Shown here one piece after another: positions 14,488 through 25,721 of a stretch of 64,000 nucleotides of DNA. The position numbers and the translations under genes were made by a program. This stretch comes from Pardosa pseudoannulata (Eukaryota > Arthropoda > Arachnida > Araneae > Lycosidae), in the NCBI GenBank assembly GCA_032207245.1, contig CM063509.1, positions 395,501 to 459,500 of the forward strand. Direction: 5' to 3'. Positions within the stretch are counted from its first letter, which is position 1, and each line of letters opens with the position of its first letter. The notes beneath the pieces were generated by a model. That model searched no databases. It saw only the letters and a program-made list of their open reading frames with translations, and had not been told where the DNA came from.

Positions 14488-14700
14488 AAATCCTTCTTAA
14501 TTAAATGCAATTTCATGGCAAATTTCCAATCAAGATGATTTACCCTACCTATTAATTGTTTATGGATCCTTCACCCCCATACTTAAATTTTGTGTCAGTA
14601 ACAAAATAAAAAATTAGAAGTGCAATTCAATAAATTACCTTTGCTTAAAATTAAATTATATTAAATGCTATACATATTTACTATTCATATACATAGCTTC

Positions 14701-14714
14701 CTGGGCCCATAACC
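14701..14714 (-). other. Primer binding site for initiator-tRNA fragment
   Basis: On the minus strand the sequence just inside the 5' LTR reads GGTTATGGGCCCAG. This is complementary to the anticodon arm of animal initiator methionine tRNA. Drosophila copia is known to prime from a half-tRNA of this kind rather than from the tRNA 3' end. The site starts three bases after the LTR edge at 14718. Confidence 0.75.
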
Positions 14715-14717
14715 TGA

Positions 14718-15400
14718 TGAAATATTAAAACTCAACATACCTGCGATTTTTGCTGAAAAGTAAAAAGAGTGTTAGAGCATGATGAAGATGCACAACATAT
14801 CCTTATGGTTGTTGAGCAACGAGTTAATTTATTTAACAGTATCCATAGTGTCAAGCCTCGCGCGTCCCCGGCTGCACTTTCCGATGACCGCACGCCTCTT
14901 TTCTATACCTGCTCGCCTATTGTTACTGGAGCAGGTATCTTGGGTTTGCTGATATGCTTAACTGGCCGACAATTAAGTACTAAAACGATTAAATCCTTGA
15001 CTATACATTTATTAAAAAGATTTTGTCAAAACATATGTACATTCATCATCATACTCAAAAACATGGCTGAAATAAGACCGAGAAAAAAAACAAATTGTGC
15101 TAAGCGGAAAGCACCTCTCTCAGTCTCAGCTCTCCCCAGAAGAAATGTCTGTTCTCCTTTGTTCCGAGCGGGCATCTCCTCCGCTGCTGTTCTCCAGGGC
15201 CGGTGTGGAATCCCCCCCCCCTCTTGGTCAAGCTTTCGCCTCTCTGATAAAAAATGTCCTTCTCTGCAGCTGGCACAGGCAGAGATGGCATCCCTCGCCC
15301 CCTCCTGTTGACGTTTCACCTCCCTGGGACAGGACTTGCCCACCTTTTCTCCAGTTGATCGTCTTCGGCCACCGAAAAAAAAAACAGGGGCCATGTAACA
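14718..15400 (-). repeat. 5' LTR of Copia element 1
   Basis: The segment starts TGAAATATT on plus and ends GCCATGTAACA. On the minus strand it therefore runs TGTTACATGG to ATATTTCA, the usual TG to CA LTR ends. It adjoins the tRNA-type primer site. Its inner 120 bases are repeated at 12935-13055. The block 14855-15390 is much more GC-rich than the surroundings, and the ORFs in it (14769-15311, 15026-15394, 15097-15525) show no family resemblance. The outer boundary is inferred from the TGTTA start only. The flanking bases CCAAC do not match ATTTG at the other end, so I see no target duplication. Confidence 0.6.
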
Positions 15401-16679
15401 CCAACTCGAGTCTTGAGTCTAGTATTACACATAGTTACAAAGTGGGCTACTGGTGCTGCTATCTATTAACATTTAAAACTAACATTTCAAACATAAATCA
15501 ATGTGCATTTTACTCTTGTTATTAACTCTCTCAATGTAAAACTACAGACATATTTTCGCAATGTATTTTGATTGTGGTATGTGATTACTATGTACAAAAA
15601 ATATTGTCTCTGTTAAATTAAACTAATTCTAATTAATTACTATTTTTAAAAGTTCTTTTAATTAAGATTGAATGAATTACTGAATTCCCCAGAATGTTCT
15701 TTTTATCTTAATAGGACTCATTTATAAAGTGATGTTTAACCATGCTTCTCAGTGAGCTCTTAATTATTAAAAATGTATTCTAATTTATTGAAAGCCCTTT
15801 TTTTTTGTAAAGTATATATTTGTGTACAAAATAATATAAAATAACATTTTAAGCCATGTAAATTTTAGCAAAGTGCAAAAACAGCAGGTTTTGCTTAATA
15901 GGTAGTTCCAGCTTTTACTTTTTCTTGCACAAAACAATATTTAATATTAATATTCTCTAACCTTTTAGGTTGTTCACAGATTTCTTCAGTTACTTTCCAT
16001 ATTTGATTTTTTTGTAATTAAACTCTCATTAAAATTGTCCATTAGAGTAGAAATCTTTTTAGAATCAACCATGTTGAACTTTTACAAAACAATTTCTAAT
16101 TAAATAATCTGTTGTAGAATAATACCTATACATAATACCTATTATTTACATTCTGACATATAGATATATATATAAATAAAAAAAGACCCAAATCTTCCAT
16201 TTTTAATTTTTTTTTTCATTTCAAAAGACAAACATGGTAAAGATAATGAGGACAACTGAATTCATCCTTGTTTTTTTCAATTTTAAGCTCCAAGCTTTAC
16301 TTATGCACAGGATCAAAGTAAATATTAACAATAATTTCATTCTTCATGGAATGAAAGATGTTCTCATTTGGATTAGTTATTAAATCTGTATAATGCTATA
16401 CAGTTTATCCTTGATAAATAAACTCTGAATTCCTTTCTAGTTGCACCTTATCCAGTAACCAGTCCCTTTTCACTCTTAGCAAGTAATTTTCGTTTTTCTT
16501 TTAGGATGTTTACTCACACTTCAGAGCCAAATTATCAAATTTTCAAATATTAAAAAAATCTTGTTTTACCATAACTTATTATGGGATTTTACTTTAGCTT
16601 TATTGGTTCCTGTTTGATTGATTATACACACTGTTGTATTTACAACATTCATCCAGAACTTATGCAGATTTAGATGCCA
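15401..16679. other. AT-rich region without a supported gene
   Basis: No ORF or RNA gene is recognised. It lies downstream (in minus-strand sense) of the decayed Copia integrase at 16680-16860 and may contain unrecognisable remains of its reverse transcriptase region. Confidence 0.35.
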
Positions 16680-18650
16680 CTAACTTAGTTCTTGAAGCTT
16701 CTTTAATTGTTCTTATTTCTCCTCCATCTTTTTCATTTTGCTAGGGAATGTATGCAACAGAAGTTGAATTATTACTTGCAAATCAAAAGTTCTGTAATTT
16801 TATTGTTCACAAATTCACTACCATTATCAGATCGTAAAATATAAATACTTTATTTTTCACACGTGCTGCTTTCCTTAAATGCATGCTTGACAGAAAAGAA
16901 TATCGGAAGAGCTTTCTTTGAAAGCTTTCTTTTCAACACTATCAATGTGTTAATGAGCTAATTTTTCATGCCTCCACTACAAAGGGGTTTTTTTCCCTTC
17001 AATTTCATTTGCAATACATTTATTTTGATCTTCACATTCTTTCAAATTTTGTTCTGTGATCATTCTAGTTTTGTTGTTAAAGAATACCATTTTAAAGATT
17101 TTACTTTTCCATTTAGCTGTGGCACAAATGTATTTGGTTCTTCATAAATAAATTGAGAATTTGTATAATTCATAAATGATTTGAGAATTTGATATGTACA
17201 TCCCTACTTTATTTAATGCTTTACCTTGAGAAAATAAAAGTCATTTCCAAACTGGGTCATGTGATCCATTCTGATCTTTAGTTTTAAGGAATTTTTTTTT
17301 ACCATCAGATGACTGAAGATAAGTTGTGCCTATACAGCTTTGATAAAGTGCCTTCCTTATTTTATTTTGTTTAGGTTCTTTAAACTTCAAATAATTCCCA
17401 AACAAACTTATATTTTTAAATTGTTTTGAAGCTTTGCTATTTAAATATCCAGTTTGGAATTTTCAATTTCCATAAGTGCAAAGTATTTTCTATTTTTGTT
17501 GTTTTGTCTTTAAGTTTTTATTTTTATGAAAACAAGTCTTTAAATACATTTTCTTCTTATTACAAAAATTACAGATGCTATTTCTGTGCTTAGGAATGTT
17601 ATTTGTACCCCAAGCATGTTAGTAAGTCACCATTCTCCTTTCTCACCTTTTTGTTTTGAGAATTGATTACTTTTGTCACTCATTTTACAAAAATGTACTT
17701 TTAAAGTCCCATTTCTTAGACGGTTGGCCCAATTCTTATATGTCATACCCTGAGATTTTTATTGTGGTTTGATTTTTATATGACTTTGTATAAAACTAAA
17801 ATTGTTGGCCCAAAACGGTCTTAACACTTGAACAAACTATCAATAACAAGGATCATCATTTTCAAAAGATCTAAATTGATATACCAGGTACTCTAAAACT
17901 AGTTTGCAGAGAAAGAAGCCACTTCATTTTATAAAAAAAAATAACCTAAAAATTACCAGACTATCATATTTATAACTTCAATCTTAGAAACCAAAGAATG
18001 CATGTGAAATAATGAACAAGTATTGACTTATCAAAAAAAAAGGAAATAAGTGTTAGTGCCCAGTTTGCTTGCATGATTTGAGAAAATATGCAATCATGTG
18101 CAAGACCTCATCTTAATTGTTAATTTAACATTAATTAAATGAATAGAAAATAAACACACTAATTTTAATAATGCAATTGCACCAATTTTTTTTTTATTTT
18201 TATCACCTATAGATTAGTCAATAAAATAAGTTGCTGTTAGAAAATCTCAATTCAAAAAGACAGTGTAACTCAAAAAATGATCAATTTTCAGTATTAATAT
18301 AAATTAAAAATCTCTCTATACAAGAAAGATTTTATCTCTTTTCTTTACTTTATTTGTCGCTGTTAGTCACTTTGACCTCAACATTTATCATTTTTGTCAC
18401 TATTTTTAAGGCACCTGACTTTCACTTTCATGCTTGATACCCCTATACTAATATATCTTGTGGTCTGTCATCATACACTCAGATAACAATACTTTGAATT
18501 TTAAGAGTAGGAGCAACGGTTTCTTTGGTTTTCAATCTTTCTTCTACAAGCAAACAGGCCGCTAGATTACTTAGAATTTGTTGTTCATCTGTTATAGTTT
18601 TCCATGCAGAAGAGAAATTTTATATTGTTCAGGTAGGGTCACAATTATTT
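16680..18650 (-). pseudogene. Heavily decayed Copia polyprotein relic (element 2)
   Basis: No long ORF survives, but translated fragments appear in the correct Copia order on the minus strand. At about 18505-18645 is a Gag piece (TDEQQILSNLAACLL, the UBN2 signature region). At 17526-17573 is a broken zinc knuckle CNFC followed by TCFH. At 17255-17266 is DHMT, as in the Copia protease region. At 16812-16845 is the integrase motif LRSDNGSEFVN. At 16685-16740 is IRTIKEASRTKL, matching the stretch that carries the third integrase acidic residue. Stops and frameshifts separate all pieces. The spacing of gag from the rest suggests insertions near 17.7-18.5 kb. LTRs were not found. Confidence 0.65.
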
Positions 18651-19670
18651 TTTCACATCCCATTCATGAAAAATGCTATCTCAGATATCTTCATACATTT
18701 TTCTGTTTTTTTTTTTTCTTTTTACTTCATTGAAACAGGTTAATGTTAATGTAGAGTATGATTATCAAATTGATAATCTGTCTGTGTGTACCTACTCACT
18801 TGTACATTGCCAGGACTAATCAAATTTGTAAAATTGTATGTTTATGTTGTTAATATTCTGTAGCTTTGAACTGTTTTAAATTTGACAATATATTAAGTTT
18901 GGAATCTATTGTTTCATTTTAAAATATAGGTTTTGTTTTGGATACCTAAAACTGTCCACTGTTTTTCTATACTTTATATCTAAACCATAAAAAAAAACTG
19001 CATTGAAGATATGCTGTAGTATTTTGATATGAAAATTCTCTTTGGCTATCTCATTTATACAATCCTATCTAAGATTTCATACTTTCTTTGATATATGCAA
19101 CTTAAGCATATGAGACAGGAAACAAATCAAACCTTAAAGATTTTTCATAATTACATTTATGTATCTAAGGTTCATAGATTTCTCTAATTCTATTTTTATT
19201 TTCTGCTTTTAGATATTTTTTTAACTTTCATGATTAATATTTCTTTTTTATTTGTTTTTGTTTTCCTCTTTCTTAAGCACACAATAAATGATGCAATTTT
19301 ACTGTTTCAAGATCACGTAATAAATTAATCTCTGATAGTTTTTTTTTAGTATTAACTATTCATATTTAGAATGTATTTATATGTACTACAGTCGATATTC
19401 ATTTTAATTCTAGATTAACTTGTGACATATAAACTGATAAAAATAGTTATTATTAAAAGCTGTGATAAAAAGTGCTAATATTTTAGTTATTAGGATAGAA
19501 ATAATTAATGGCATTTACTTTTAGACATCTAAATTCAATTCAAGAGCTTTTATTCTCTGCAACTATGTATGAATTTCACCTTCTTGTATTTTCTTATCCT
19601 TTATAGTAATTAAAATATCTATGCATCACTATATAAATTTACTTTTCATATAGGTGCTAATAAATGAAAT
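18651..19670. other. AT-rich region, nothing recognised
   Basis: This region lies between the Copia relic and the BEL/Pao element. No ORF, RNA gene or repeat with internal structure is evident. Confidence 0.4.
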
Positions 19671-19675
19671 GTGTC

Positions 19676-19932
19676 TGTTCGGCGTGTAAAGAACTTGGAT
19701 TCTCCAAAGTCTTTTTCATTCGTTTATTTACACCAAACACACATATAAGGAAAGGGGAATAAATCCGCACTCAAAAGCTTAACATAATAAAAAAGGGGTT
19801 TAACAATCCCCACACTGGGCTAACGCCGCACATTTTTTTTTTTTTACTGCAGTTCAAACTCTGTCACAAAAAGTGGTCACATGACCACGCTGGCTGCGGG
19901 CTAGTTCGGCATGCGTAGAGCTGGTCCGAACA
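19676..19932 (-). repeat. 3' LTR of BEL/Pao element
   Basis: This 257-bp copy begins TGTTCGGCGTG and ends CTGGTCCGAACA. It matches 25464-25721 except for one base in a T run. The interior next to it on minus is GCGGGGCGGCA, a weak candidate polypurine tract. Confidence 0.95.
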
Positions 19933-20175
19933 TGCCGCCCCGCGTTGCAATGTACATAGTACATTCAAGGTTCGTATCATTCATATATCATTACATACAA
20001 TGAAAAGAAATAGTAATCAACATAAAAACAATTAAATTTATATGACATAGAAATAAACAACTTAACAATCAAGTAATGAAATTACATGGGGAAATTATTC
20101 AAATTAATGAAATTATATCAGTAAGTAAATTTGATAAAAATCACAGTATTCTATAACAAAAAACATTTCAAAATT

Positions 20176-21990
20176 CTATGTTTCTATTGGTAACACGCAC
20201 AACTTTGAAATAGATCTTTTAAATATACCTGACTTGGTTCTGACATCTGCAACACGAATAATATTATCCTTACCAGAATAAGTTTTCATAATACGCCCGA
20301 GAAGCCATTTGCAAGTAGGCAAATTTTCTTCTTTTAACAGGACCATATCGCCCTCTTTTATATTCCTTTTTTCAAACATCCACTTTGTCCGCATCTGCAG
20401 ATTATTTAAATATGTTACACTCCATTTTTTCCAAATTATATGTACAACCTTGGTAATTTTTTGCCATATGTGCAATCTGTTTGTTTCTATATCTGCAAGA
20501 GAAGGTTCAACAATTGATGTTAACGATCGACCTACAAGAAAGTGAGCAGGAGTTAAAACTTCTAAGTCATCAATTTCTGATGACAGAGGAGTTAAGGGAC
20601 GCGAATTTAGCATTGCTTCGATTTGAATCATTATAGTTAAGAGTTCCTCATACGTAAACCTAGAATTACCTATGGTCCTTTTTAGATAGTATTTAAAAGA
20701 CTTAACCCCTGCCTCCCATAGACCGCCGAAGTTGGGTGCTCTGGGGGGTATAAATTTCCATTCAATGTTCTCTTCTAAAGAGAATTTCGAGAGATTTTCA
20801 TCTTGTCTGCTCATCAACTGGTAGAACCTTTTTAGCTCCTTGTTTGCACCGACAAAATTGGTGCCATTATCAGAAATGATAGTTCTACATTTTCCTCTTC
20901 TAGATATAAAACGCTTAAGAGTAGCTATCATGCAGTCTGCGGTTAAGTCTGATAATATCTCTAAGTGTATTGCCTTTGTTACAAGACAAACAAATATACA
21001 AACGTATACTTTTATGAGGGGTCCTTTTCGTTGATTTTTGTTCTTTATATGGAAAGGACCACACAGATCAACACCAACATAATTGAAAGGAAAATCAGGA
21101 GTGACCCGTTCTTTGGGCAAAACTCCCATTTTTTGAGTAGAAATACGAGGACAAGCCTTAAAACATTGAATGCAACTGTGAACAATTTTTCTACAACGGT
21201 TTCTCCCATTCAAAGGCCAATATTTTTGTCTAATTTGATACAATAAGTTTTGCGAACCACAATGTAAATATTTTTCGTGAAAATATTGGATTATCAAATC
21301 GGTCAACCTACAGTTGGATGGCAATAATATAGGATGTTTTGAATCATAACCGACCGAGGAATTATTTAATCGACCACCTACCCTTATGAGGCCATCTTGA
21401 TCTAAAAAGGGATCTAAACTTTTAATCTTACTTGTATTATGAACACTATTTCCCTTTTCTAAGGCCTTGAATTCATCCAAAAATGCAGATCGTTGAGCTC
21501 TTTCAATTAGGACTTTCTCAGCTAATTTGATTTCCTTACCTTTCAGGGCACCTGAATCTTTAGTACTTGGATCTTTACAATTATGTATAAATCTGAAAAT
21601 GTAACCTAAAATACAAACAATTTTAAAATACTTATTACTAATCTGTAGTAAGTTATCTAAATATTCTGGAACAAAGTTCAACGAAAGAGTTAATTTCGAG
21701 TCCAAGGAGTCTGAATTCCTTTTCATTTCGGGAAGATAGTCCCCAGGAACAGGATCAACTTTCGAAATTGAATCAGGAAGATCGTGGGATGATAAGAAGG
21801 GGGGACCCTTCCACCACATAGTGTTACCCAACAGGGAGTCTGCACTAAGTCCTCTTGTCAAGAAATCTGCAGGATTGGTTTTCCCAGGGCAATGGTACCA
21901 AGAATTGGGATCTGTCAGGTTTTTTATCTCTTTAACTCTGTTTGCCACAAAGCGTTTCCATCGACTGGTTGAACCTCTGATCCAGTACAA
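20176..21990 (-). CDS. BEL/Pao polyprotein, C-terminal part (RNase H tail and integrase)
   Basis: This 604-residue open frame continues the polyprotein after a frameshift. It starts inside RNase H (SLYWIRG and GKTNPADFLTRG are the typical end of that domain). It then has an integrase zinc-binding region (H and CIQC near residues 245-275). The integrase core shows D in YVGVDLCGPF (about 307), D in ISDNGTNF (about 373) and E in GLWEAGVKSF (about 425), followed by the DUF5641-type tail found in BEL elements. No natural start codon is expected; this is the downstream half of one broken gene rather than a separate protein. The integrase catalytic residues are intact. Confidence 0.9.
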   Translation of the reverse strand: MYWIRGSTSRWKRFVANRVKEIKNLTDPNSWYHCPGKTNPADFLTRGLSADSLLGNTMWWKGPPFLSSHDLPDSISKVDPVPGDYLPEMKRNSDSLDSKLTLSLNFVPEYLDNLLQISNKYFKIVCILGYIFRFIHNCKDPSTKDSGALKGKEIKLAEKVLIERAQRSAFLDEFKALEKGNSVHNTSKIKSLDPFLDQDGLIRVGGRLNNSSVGYDSKHPILLPSNCRLTDLIIQYFHEKYLHCGSQNLLYQIRQKYWPLNGRNRCRKIVHSCIQCFKACPRISTQKMGVLPKERVTPDFPFNYVGVDLCGPFHIKNKNQRKGPLIKVYVCIFVCLVTKAIHLEILSDLTADCMIATLKRFISRRGKCRTIISDNGTNFVGANKELKRFYQLMSRQDENLSKFSLEENIEWKFIPPRAPNFGGLWEAGVKSFKYYLKRTIGNSRFTYEELLTIMIQIEAMLNSRPLTPLSSEIDDLEVLTPAHFLVGRSLTSIVEPSLADIETNRLHIWQKITKVVHIIWKKWSVTYLNNLQMRTKWMFEKRNIKEGDMVLLKEENLPTCKWLLGRIMKTYSGKDNIIRVADVRTKSGIFKRSISKLCVLPIET

Positions 21991-22003
21991 GGAAATCGTA
22001 GAG

Positions 22004-25000
22004 TCAGTCCAATGATAGGTTTTTGTTGGTTTTTTTCGTGTTCACAATTTTCCGTATGCTTTTTGTTAAGCGAGATGCTAACAACGCTCCAAGGAGTTCC
22101 AATCTTGGAAGGGAGATCTTCTTGAGTGGAGCAACTCGACTTTTTGACGCTAACAAATTAACTTCAATGTTACCTGTTGCTTTCAAAACACGTATGTAAA
22201 CAGCAGCACCATATGCTTTTTTACTAGCATCAGAAAAGCTATGAATTTCTATTTCATCAAGGTCTTCCGCTATAGTTGAATTTAGACAAAGTCTAGGAAT
22301 TTCAATTTTGGCTAATCTTGGAAGCTCTTCGCACCAGTGTTGCCATTCTTTTTTAATATCTGGAGGTAAATCTCCATCCCATTGAATTTTCTGTATCCAT
22401 AATTCTTGGAAAAGACACTTTACTCGAATTGTAAATGGAGTAATTAATCCTAGCGGGTCAAAGAGTTTTCCCACTGCTTGAGAGAGGAAGCGTTTCGTGT
22501 TTTTGTTAAAAGATAGAAAGTCTATTAGTCCCTGGATCTCCATAGTGAGGCAATCCTTTTCCGTGTTCCAAGTCATTCCAAGAACTTTAGTCAAGTTAAC
22601 ACCCAAGCTAACAGAGTTGTACTCAGGTTGAGTGTCAAAATCTTCCTTTTTCCATTCTTCCATCAGGCTACTGTCATTTGAAACCCATTTTCTTAATTTC
22701 ATTCCAGCCTTTTGCATTATCCCTTTAGCATCCTTTGAAACTTCTAGAGCACTCTCAACGGTATCTTCACCTGCAATAAAGTCATCAACATACAAGCAAG
22801 TATTAAGAAGTTTTGACGCCTTCGGATATCTATTACTGAATTGTTTGATATGTTTTTTAATTGTCGCTGATAAGAGAAAGGGTGAAGCACTGACTCCAAA
22901 TAAAACACGTTTGAATCTATAAATTTTAAGATCTTGCATGAAATCTTCATCAGTCCATAAGAAACGTACAGCATCTCTGTCCTTGGTAGCTAACGATATC
23001 TGTAGAAATGCCTTTTCAATATCTGAAATTATGGCAATTTTGTTCAACCTAAAATTAATTAAGATATCAAGCAAATTAGAATTAAGATTGGGGCCTGACC
23101 ACAAACAGTCATTTAAGGATAACTCGCCACAATCATGGGAGCTTGCATCAAATACGATGCGTGTTTTAGTAGTTAGTCTCTCTTGCTTACATACTGGTTG
23201 ATGCGGTAAATAATAAATAGGTCTTTCATTTATTTCAGGGGTTGGTACTTTAACTTCTTCAATTATATCCTTCTGAAGGTATTCTCTCAAAATCTCTGCG
23301 TATTGTTCCTTCATTTTATTATTTTGATCAAGTTTTCTTTTCAGACTCTGTAAGCGGTACTTGGCGACTCTAAAGTTATCTTTCAGCTCTCTCCAATCTC
23401 TTCTCCAAGGAAGTACTACTTCATATCTATTTCCTTTTAATTTTGTTGTTTGATCAAAGATTTGAATAGCTTGATCTTCTTCTGGTTTTAGTTCTTCATC
23501 TTTTATTCCCAGAGACTCCAATTCCCAAAACTGTCTTAAATTGTTATTCATTTCTTCAAACTCTTGTATCAAGTTACACTGTCCATATTTATTTGAAGGT
23601 GTTACTTCGTTTAAAACTCCAGTTGGAATCCACCCAAAAACTGATTCTTGCAAAATTAGATTCTCATTGACCTTATACCGATTTTGTCTTAAAATTTTAT
23701 AAAATAACTCAGCTCCAATCAAGGCATGAATTTTTCCCACTTTGAAGAACGTGGGATCCGCGTAATCTATAAATGGAGGCAGTTCAATGTTAGATACATC
23801 TAACTGAGTTGATGGGATGTGATCTGTAATTTTAGGAACGAGTAGGAATTCTATATTTTCTTTGAAACTTCCATCCGCATTAAATATAACGGTTTCTGTT
23901 TTATTTCGAACATTATGAGTAGATCCATTTAAACCCTTTACAGGAACATTAATTTTACGCTTTGGCAGACTTAATTCGTCGGCGCATTCATTCAGTAATA
24001 TGTTTACATTCGAAGCACTATCCAATACGGCACGTATTTTGTATCGTTTTCCATAAGCATCGTTGATGAAAATAAAACAAGTACTCAATAACACAGATTT
24101 TTTTTCTTTCATTATATTGCTGAGAGTTTGGAAGGATTCAGATTGTAAATTATTATCTACTGACTCTGACACGTCATTTGTGGGGAACGGCTGTTTATCT
24201 TTTATTCCAGACGAAACGTTAACTGGCGCCACTGAAACAGTTTCGCTATGCAGTTTCTCTCGATGGAGAAGCGAATTATGTCGTAATGTACAATAAAAGC
24301 AAGAAAATTTAGAAGTGCACGATTTTACAGTATGGTTTTGGTTTAGGCAATTTATGCACAATTTATTTTGTTTTACGAAATCATATCGTTCCGAAACACT
24401 CATTTTTTGAAAATTAGAACATTTATTCAAACTATGCGAATTTTTGCATAAAGGACACCTCTTAAATTTCAATTTTTCATTGGAATTCAGCATAAAGGCT
24501 TTCGATTTGTTAGAATAAGGCGTGCTTTTATTTGAGTGCTTGATAGTGGAATTTCTATTCACACTTTCCAAAGTCGAACTTCTGTTTTCTAAAAACGACA
24601 TTAATTCCGTGAATTTCGGATACTCTGTTTTTTTCGTTGTGTATTCAAACAGTTTTCTTGATTCTCTGTCTAATTTTTGCAAAATGATATTAACGAGGAA
24701 TGCATCGGAAAGGTTATTTTGTTGGTATTTTAATACCTTCAGCGCTCTTAAGTTCTTGTTTATGCAATCAATAAAATTTCTCAATTCCATTGGCGATTCA
24801 TGTTGAATCTTTTCATAGTTTATTATGGCTGTCAAATGAATATCTACAAGTAAACGGTGATTCTCAAATCTTTCTGTTAGTGCCGCAAATAAGGACTCGA
24901 ACGAATCGTCAGAGCTTTCTAGCTGCTTAGCTTCGGCGCTTAGAGATGCGCGCAAATAATACAGTTTCTGAGCATCATTTAATTCATCATTGTTTATAAT

Positions 25001-25429
25001 TAAATTTGTAAACTGCATCTTAAATGTAAACCACTCGTCATATTTACCACTGAATACAGGTAATGGTATGTCCGGTAATTTTACCTTTGTGTTATTAACA
25101 CTTTTGGTTTCATTGTTCTCAACATGTTTATTAACTTCATTTACCTTTAAAGATTGAAGTAAGGTATGGAGACTTACCTCAATATTTTCGAGGCGATCTT
25201 CCATCTCATCTAATTCTTTTTCAAAGGCAGGTAAATCCTCTATATCTGGATTATCATAGTATGATTCTCTGAATTCATCAACTTTCGATTGAAGGTCAGA
25301 TAGTTTGCGAAGTTTGATTTCCAGTTGAGTGTTCGTAAAGACTTTCGTTTTCGAAACTTCTTGGACATAGTTTTCAAGTTTTGTTATAGTACCTTTGAGG
25401 GTACTTTTCTTTCGATTCATTTTATCCAT
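22004..25429 (-). CDS. BEL/Pao Gag-protease-RT-RNase H polyprotein
   Basis: This 1141-residue frame starts at an ATG 34 bases inside the 5' LTR. Residues 1-310 are a Gag-like region with an N-terminal coiled-coil stretch (DUF1759-like). Three cysteine/histidine knuckles follow near 323-392 (CPLC, CINC, CFYC). A retropepsin-like domain has the active-site triad DSA in VLDSASNVN (about 467). Reverse transcriptase follows, with DIEKAFLQ and the YVDD box at about 881. The peptidase A17-like connection comes next, then RNase H with SFSDASKKAYG (about 1065). The frame ends at 22004, where the sequence shifts into the frame of 20176-21990 within an A/C-rich run. The shift looks mutational rather than programmed. 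Confidence 0.92.
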   Translation of the reverse strand: MDKMNRKKSTLKGTITKLENYVQEVSKTKVFTNTQLEIKLRKLSDLQSKVDEFRESYYDNPDIEDLPAFEKELDEMEDRLENIEVSLHTLLQSLKVNEVNKHVENNETKSVNNTKVKLPDIPLPVFSGKYDEWFTFKMQFTNLIINNDELNDAQKLYYLRASLSAEAKQLESSDDSFESLFAALTERFENHRLLVDIHLTAIINYEKIQHESPMELRNFIDCINKNLRALKVLKYQQNNLSDAFLVNIILQKLDRESRKLFEYTTKKTEYPKFTELMSFLENRSSTLESVNRNSTIKHSNKSTPYSNKSKAFMLNSNEKLKFKRCPLCKNSHSLNKCSNFQKMSVSERYDFVKQNKLCINCLNQNHTVKSCTSKFSCFYCTLRHNSLLHREKLHSETVSVAPVNVSSGIKDKQPFPTNDVSESVDNNLQSESFQTLSNIMKEKKSVLLSTCFIFINDAYGKRYKIRAVLDSASNVNILLNECADELSLPKRKINVPVKGLNGSTHNVRNKTETVIFNADGSFKENIEFLLVPKITDHIPSTQLDVSNIELPPFIDYADPTFFKVGKIHALIGAELFYKILRQNRYKVNENLILQESVFGWIPTGVLNEVTPSNKYGQCNLIQEFEEMNNNLRQFWELESLGIKDEELKPEEDQAIQIFDQTTKLKGNRYEVVLPWRRDWRELKDNFRVAKYRLQSLKRKLDQNNKMKEQYAEILREYLQKDIIEEVKVPTPEINERPIYYLPHQPVCKQERLTTKTRIVFDASSHDCGELSLNDCLWSGPNLNSNLLDILINFRLNKIAIISDIEKAFLQISLATKDRDAVRFLWTDEDFMQDLKIYRFKRVLFGVSASPFLLSATIKKHIKQFSNRYPKASKLLNTCLYVDDFIAGEDTVESALEVSKDAKGIMQKAGMKLRKWVSNDSSLMEEWKKEDFDTQPEYNSVSLGVNLTKVLGMTWNTEKDCLTMEIQGLIDFLSFNKNTKRFLSQAVGKLFDPLGLITPFTIRVKCLFQELWIQKIQWDGDLPPDIKKEWQHWCEELPRLAKIEIPRLCLNSTIAEDLDEIEIHSFSDASKKAYGAAVYIRVLKATGNIEVNLLASKSRVAPLKKISLPRLELLGALLASRLTKSIRKIVNTKKTNKNLSLD

Positions 25430-25439
25430 AGTTTGCGCT

Positions 25440-25457
25440 GGGGCTCAAGACGGACCA
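25440..25457 (-). other. Candidate primer binding site of BEL/Pao element
   Basis: On the minus strand the bases just inside the 5' LTR read TGGTCCGTCTTGAGCCCC after a short T run. A primer site beginning TGG complements the CCA end of a tRNA. I could not name the tRNA. Confidence 0.5.
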
Positions 25458-25463
25458 AAAAAA

Positions 25464-25721
25464 TGTTCGGCGTGTAAAGAACTTGGATTCTCCAAAGTCT
25501 TTTTCATTCGTTTATTTACACCAAACACACATATAAGGAAAGGGGAATAAATCCGCACTCAAAAGCTTAACATAATAAAAAAGGGGTTTAACAATCCCCA
25601 CACTGGGCTAACGCCGCACATTTTTTTTTTTTTTACTGCAGTTCAAACTCTGTCACAAAAAGTGGTCACATGACCACGCTGGCTGCGGGCTAGTTCGGCA
25701 TGCGTAGAGCTGGTCCGAACA
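25464..25721 (-). repeat. 5' LTR of BEL/Pao element
   Basis: This 258-bp copy begins TGTTCGGCGTG and ends CTGGTCCGAACA, with TG/CA ends, and is followed by the GTGTC duplication. It carries the element promoter by analogy with other LTRs; no core promoter motif was identified with confidence. Confidence 0.95.

Noticed and set aside
12930..15405. Target-site duplication for Copia element 1
   Set aside because: Flanks ATTTG and CCAAC do not match, so no duplication can be claimed.
14769..15525. Overlapping ORFs of 122-180 residues in a GC-rich block
   Set aside because: They overlap each other on both strands, lie in the Copia LTR and show no family motif.
20309..24806. Plus-strand ORFs inside the BEL/Pao element
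   Set aside because: They are antisense shadows of the polyprotein.
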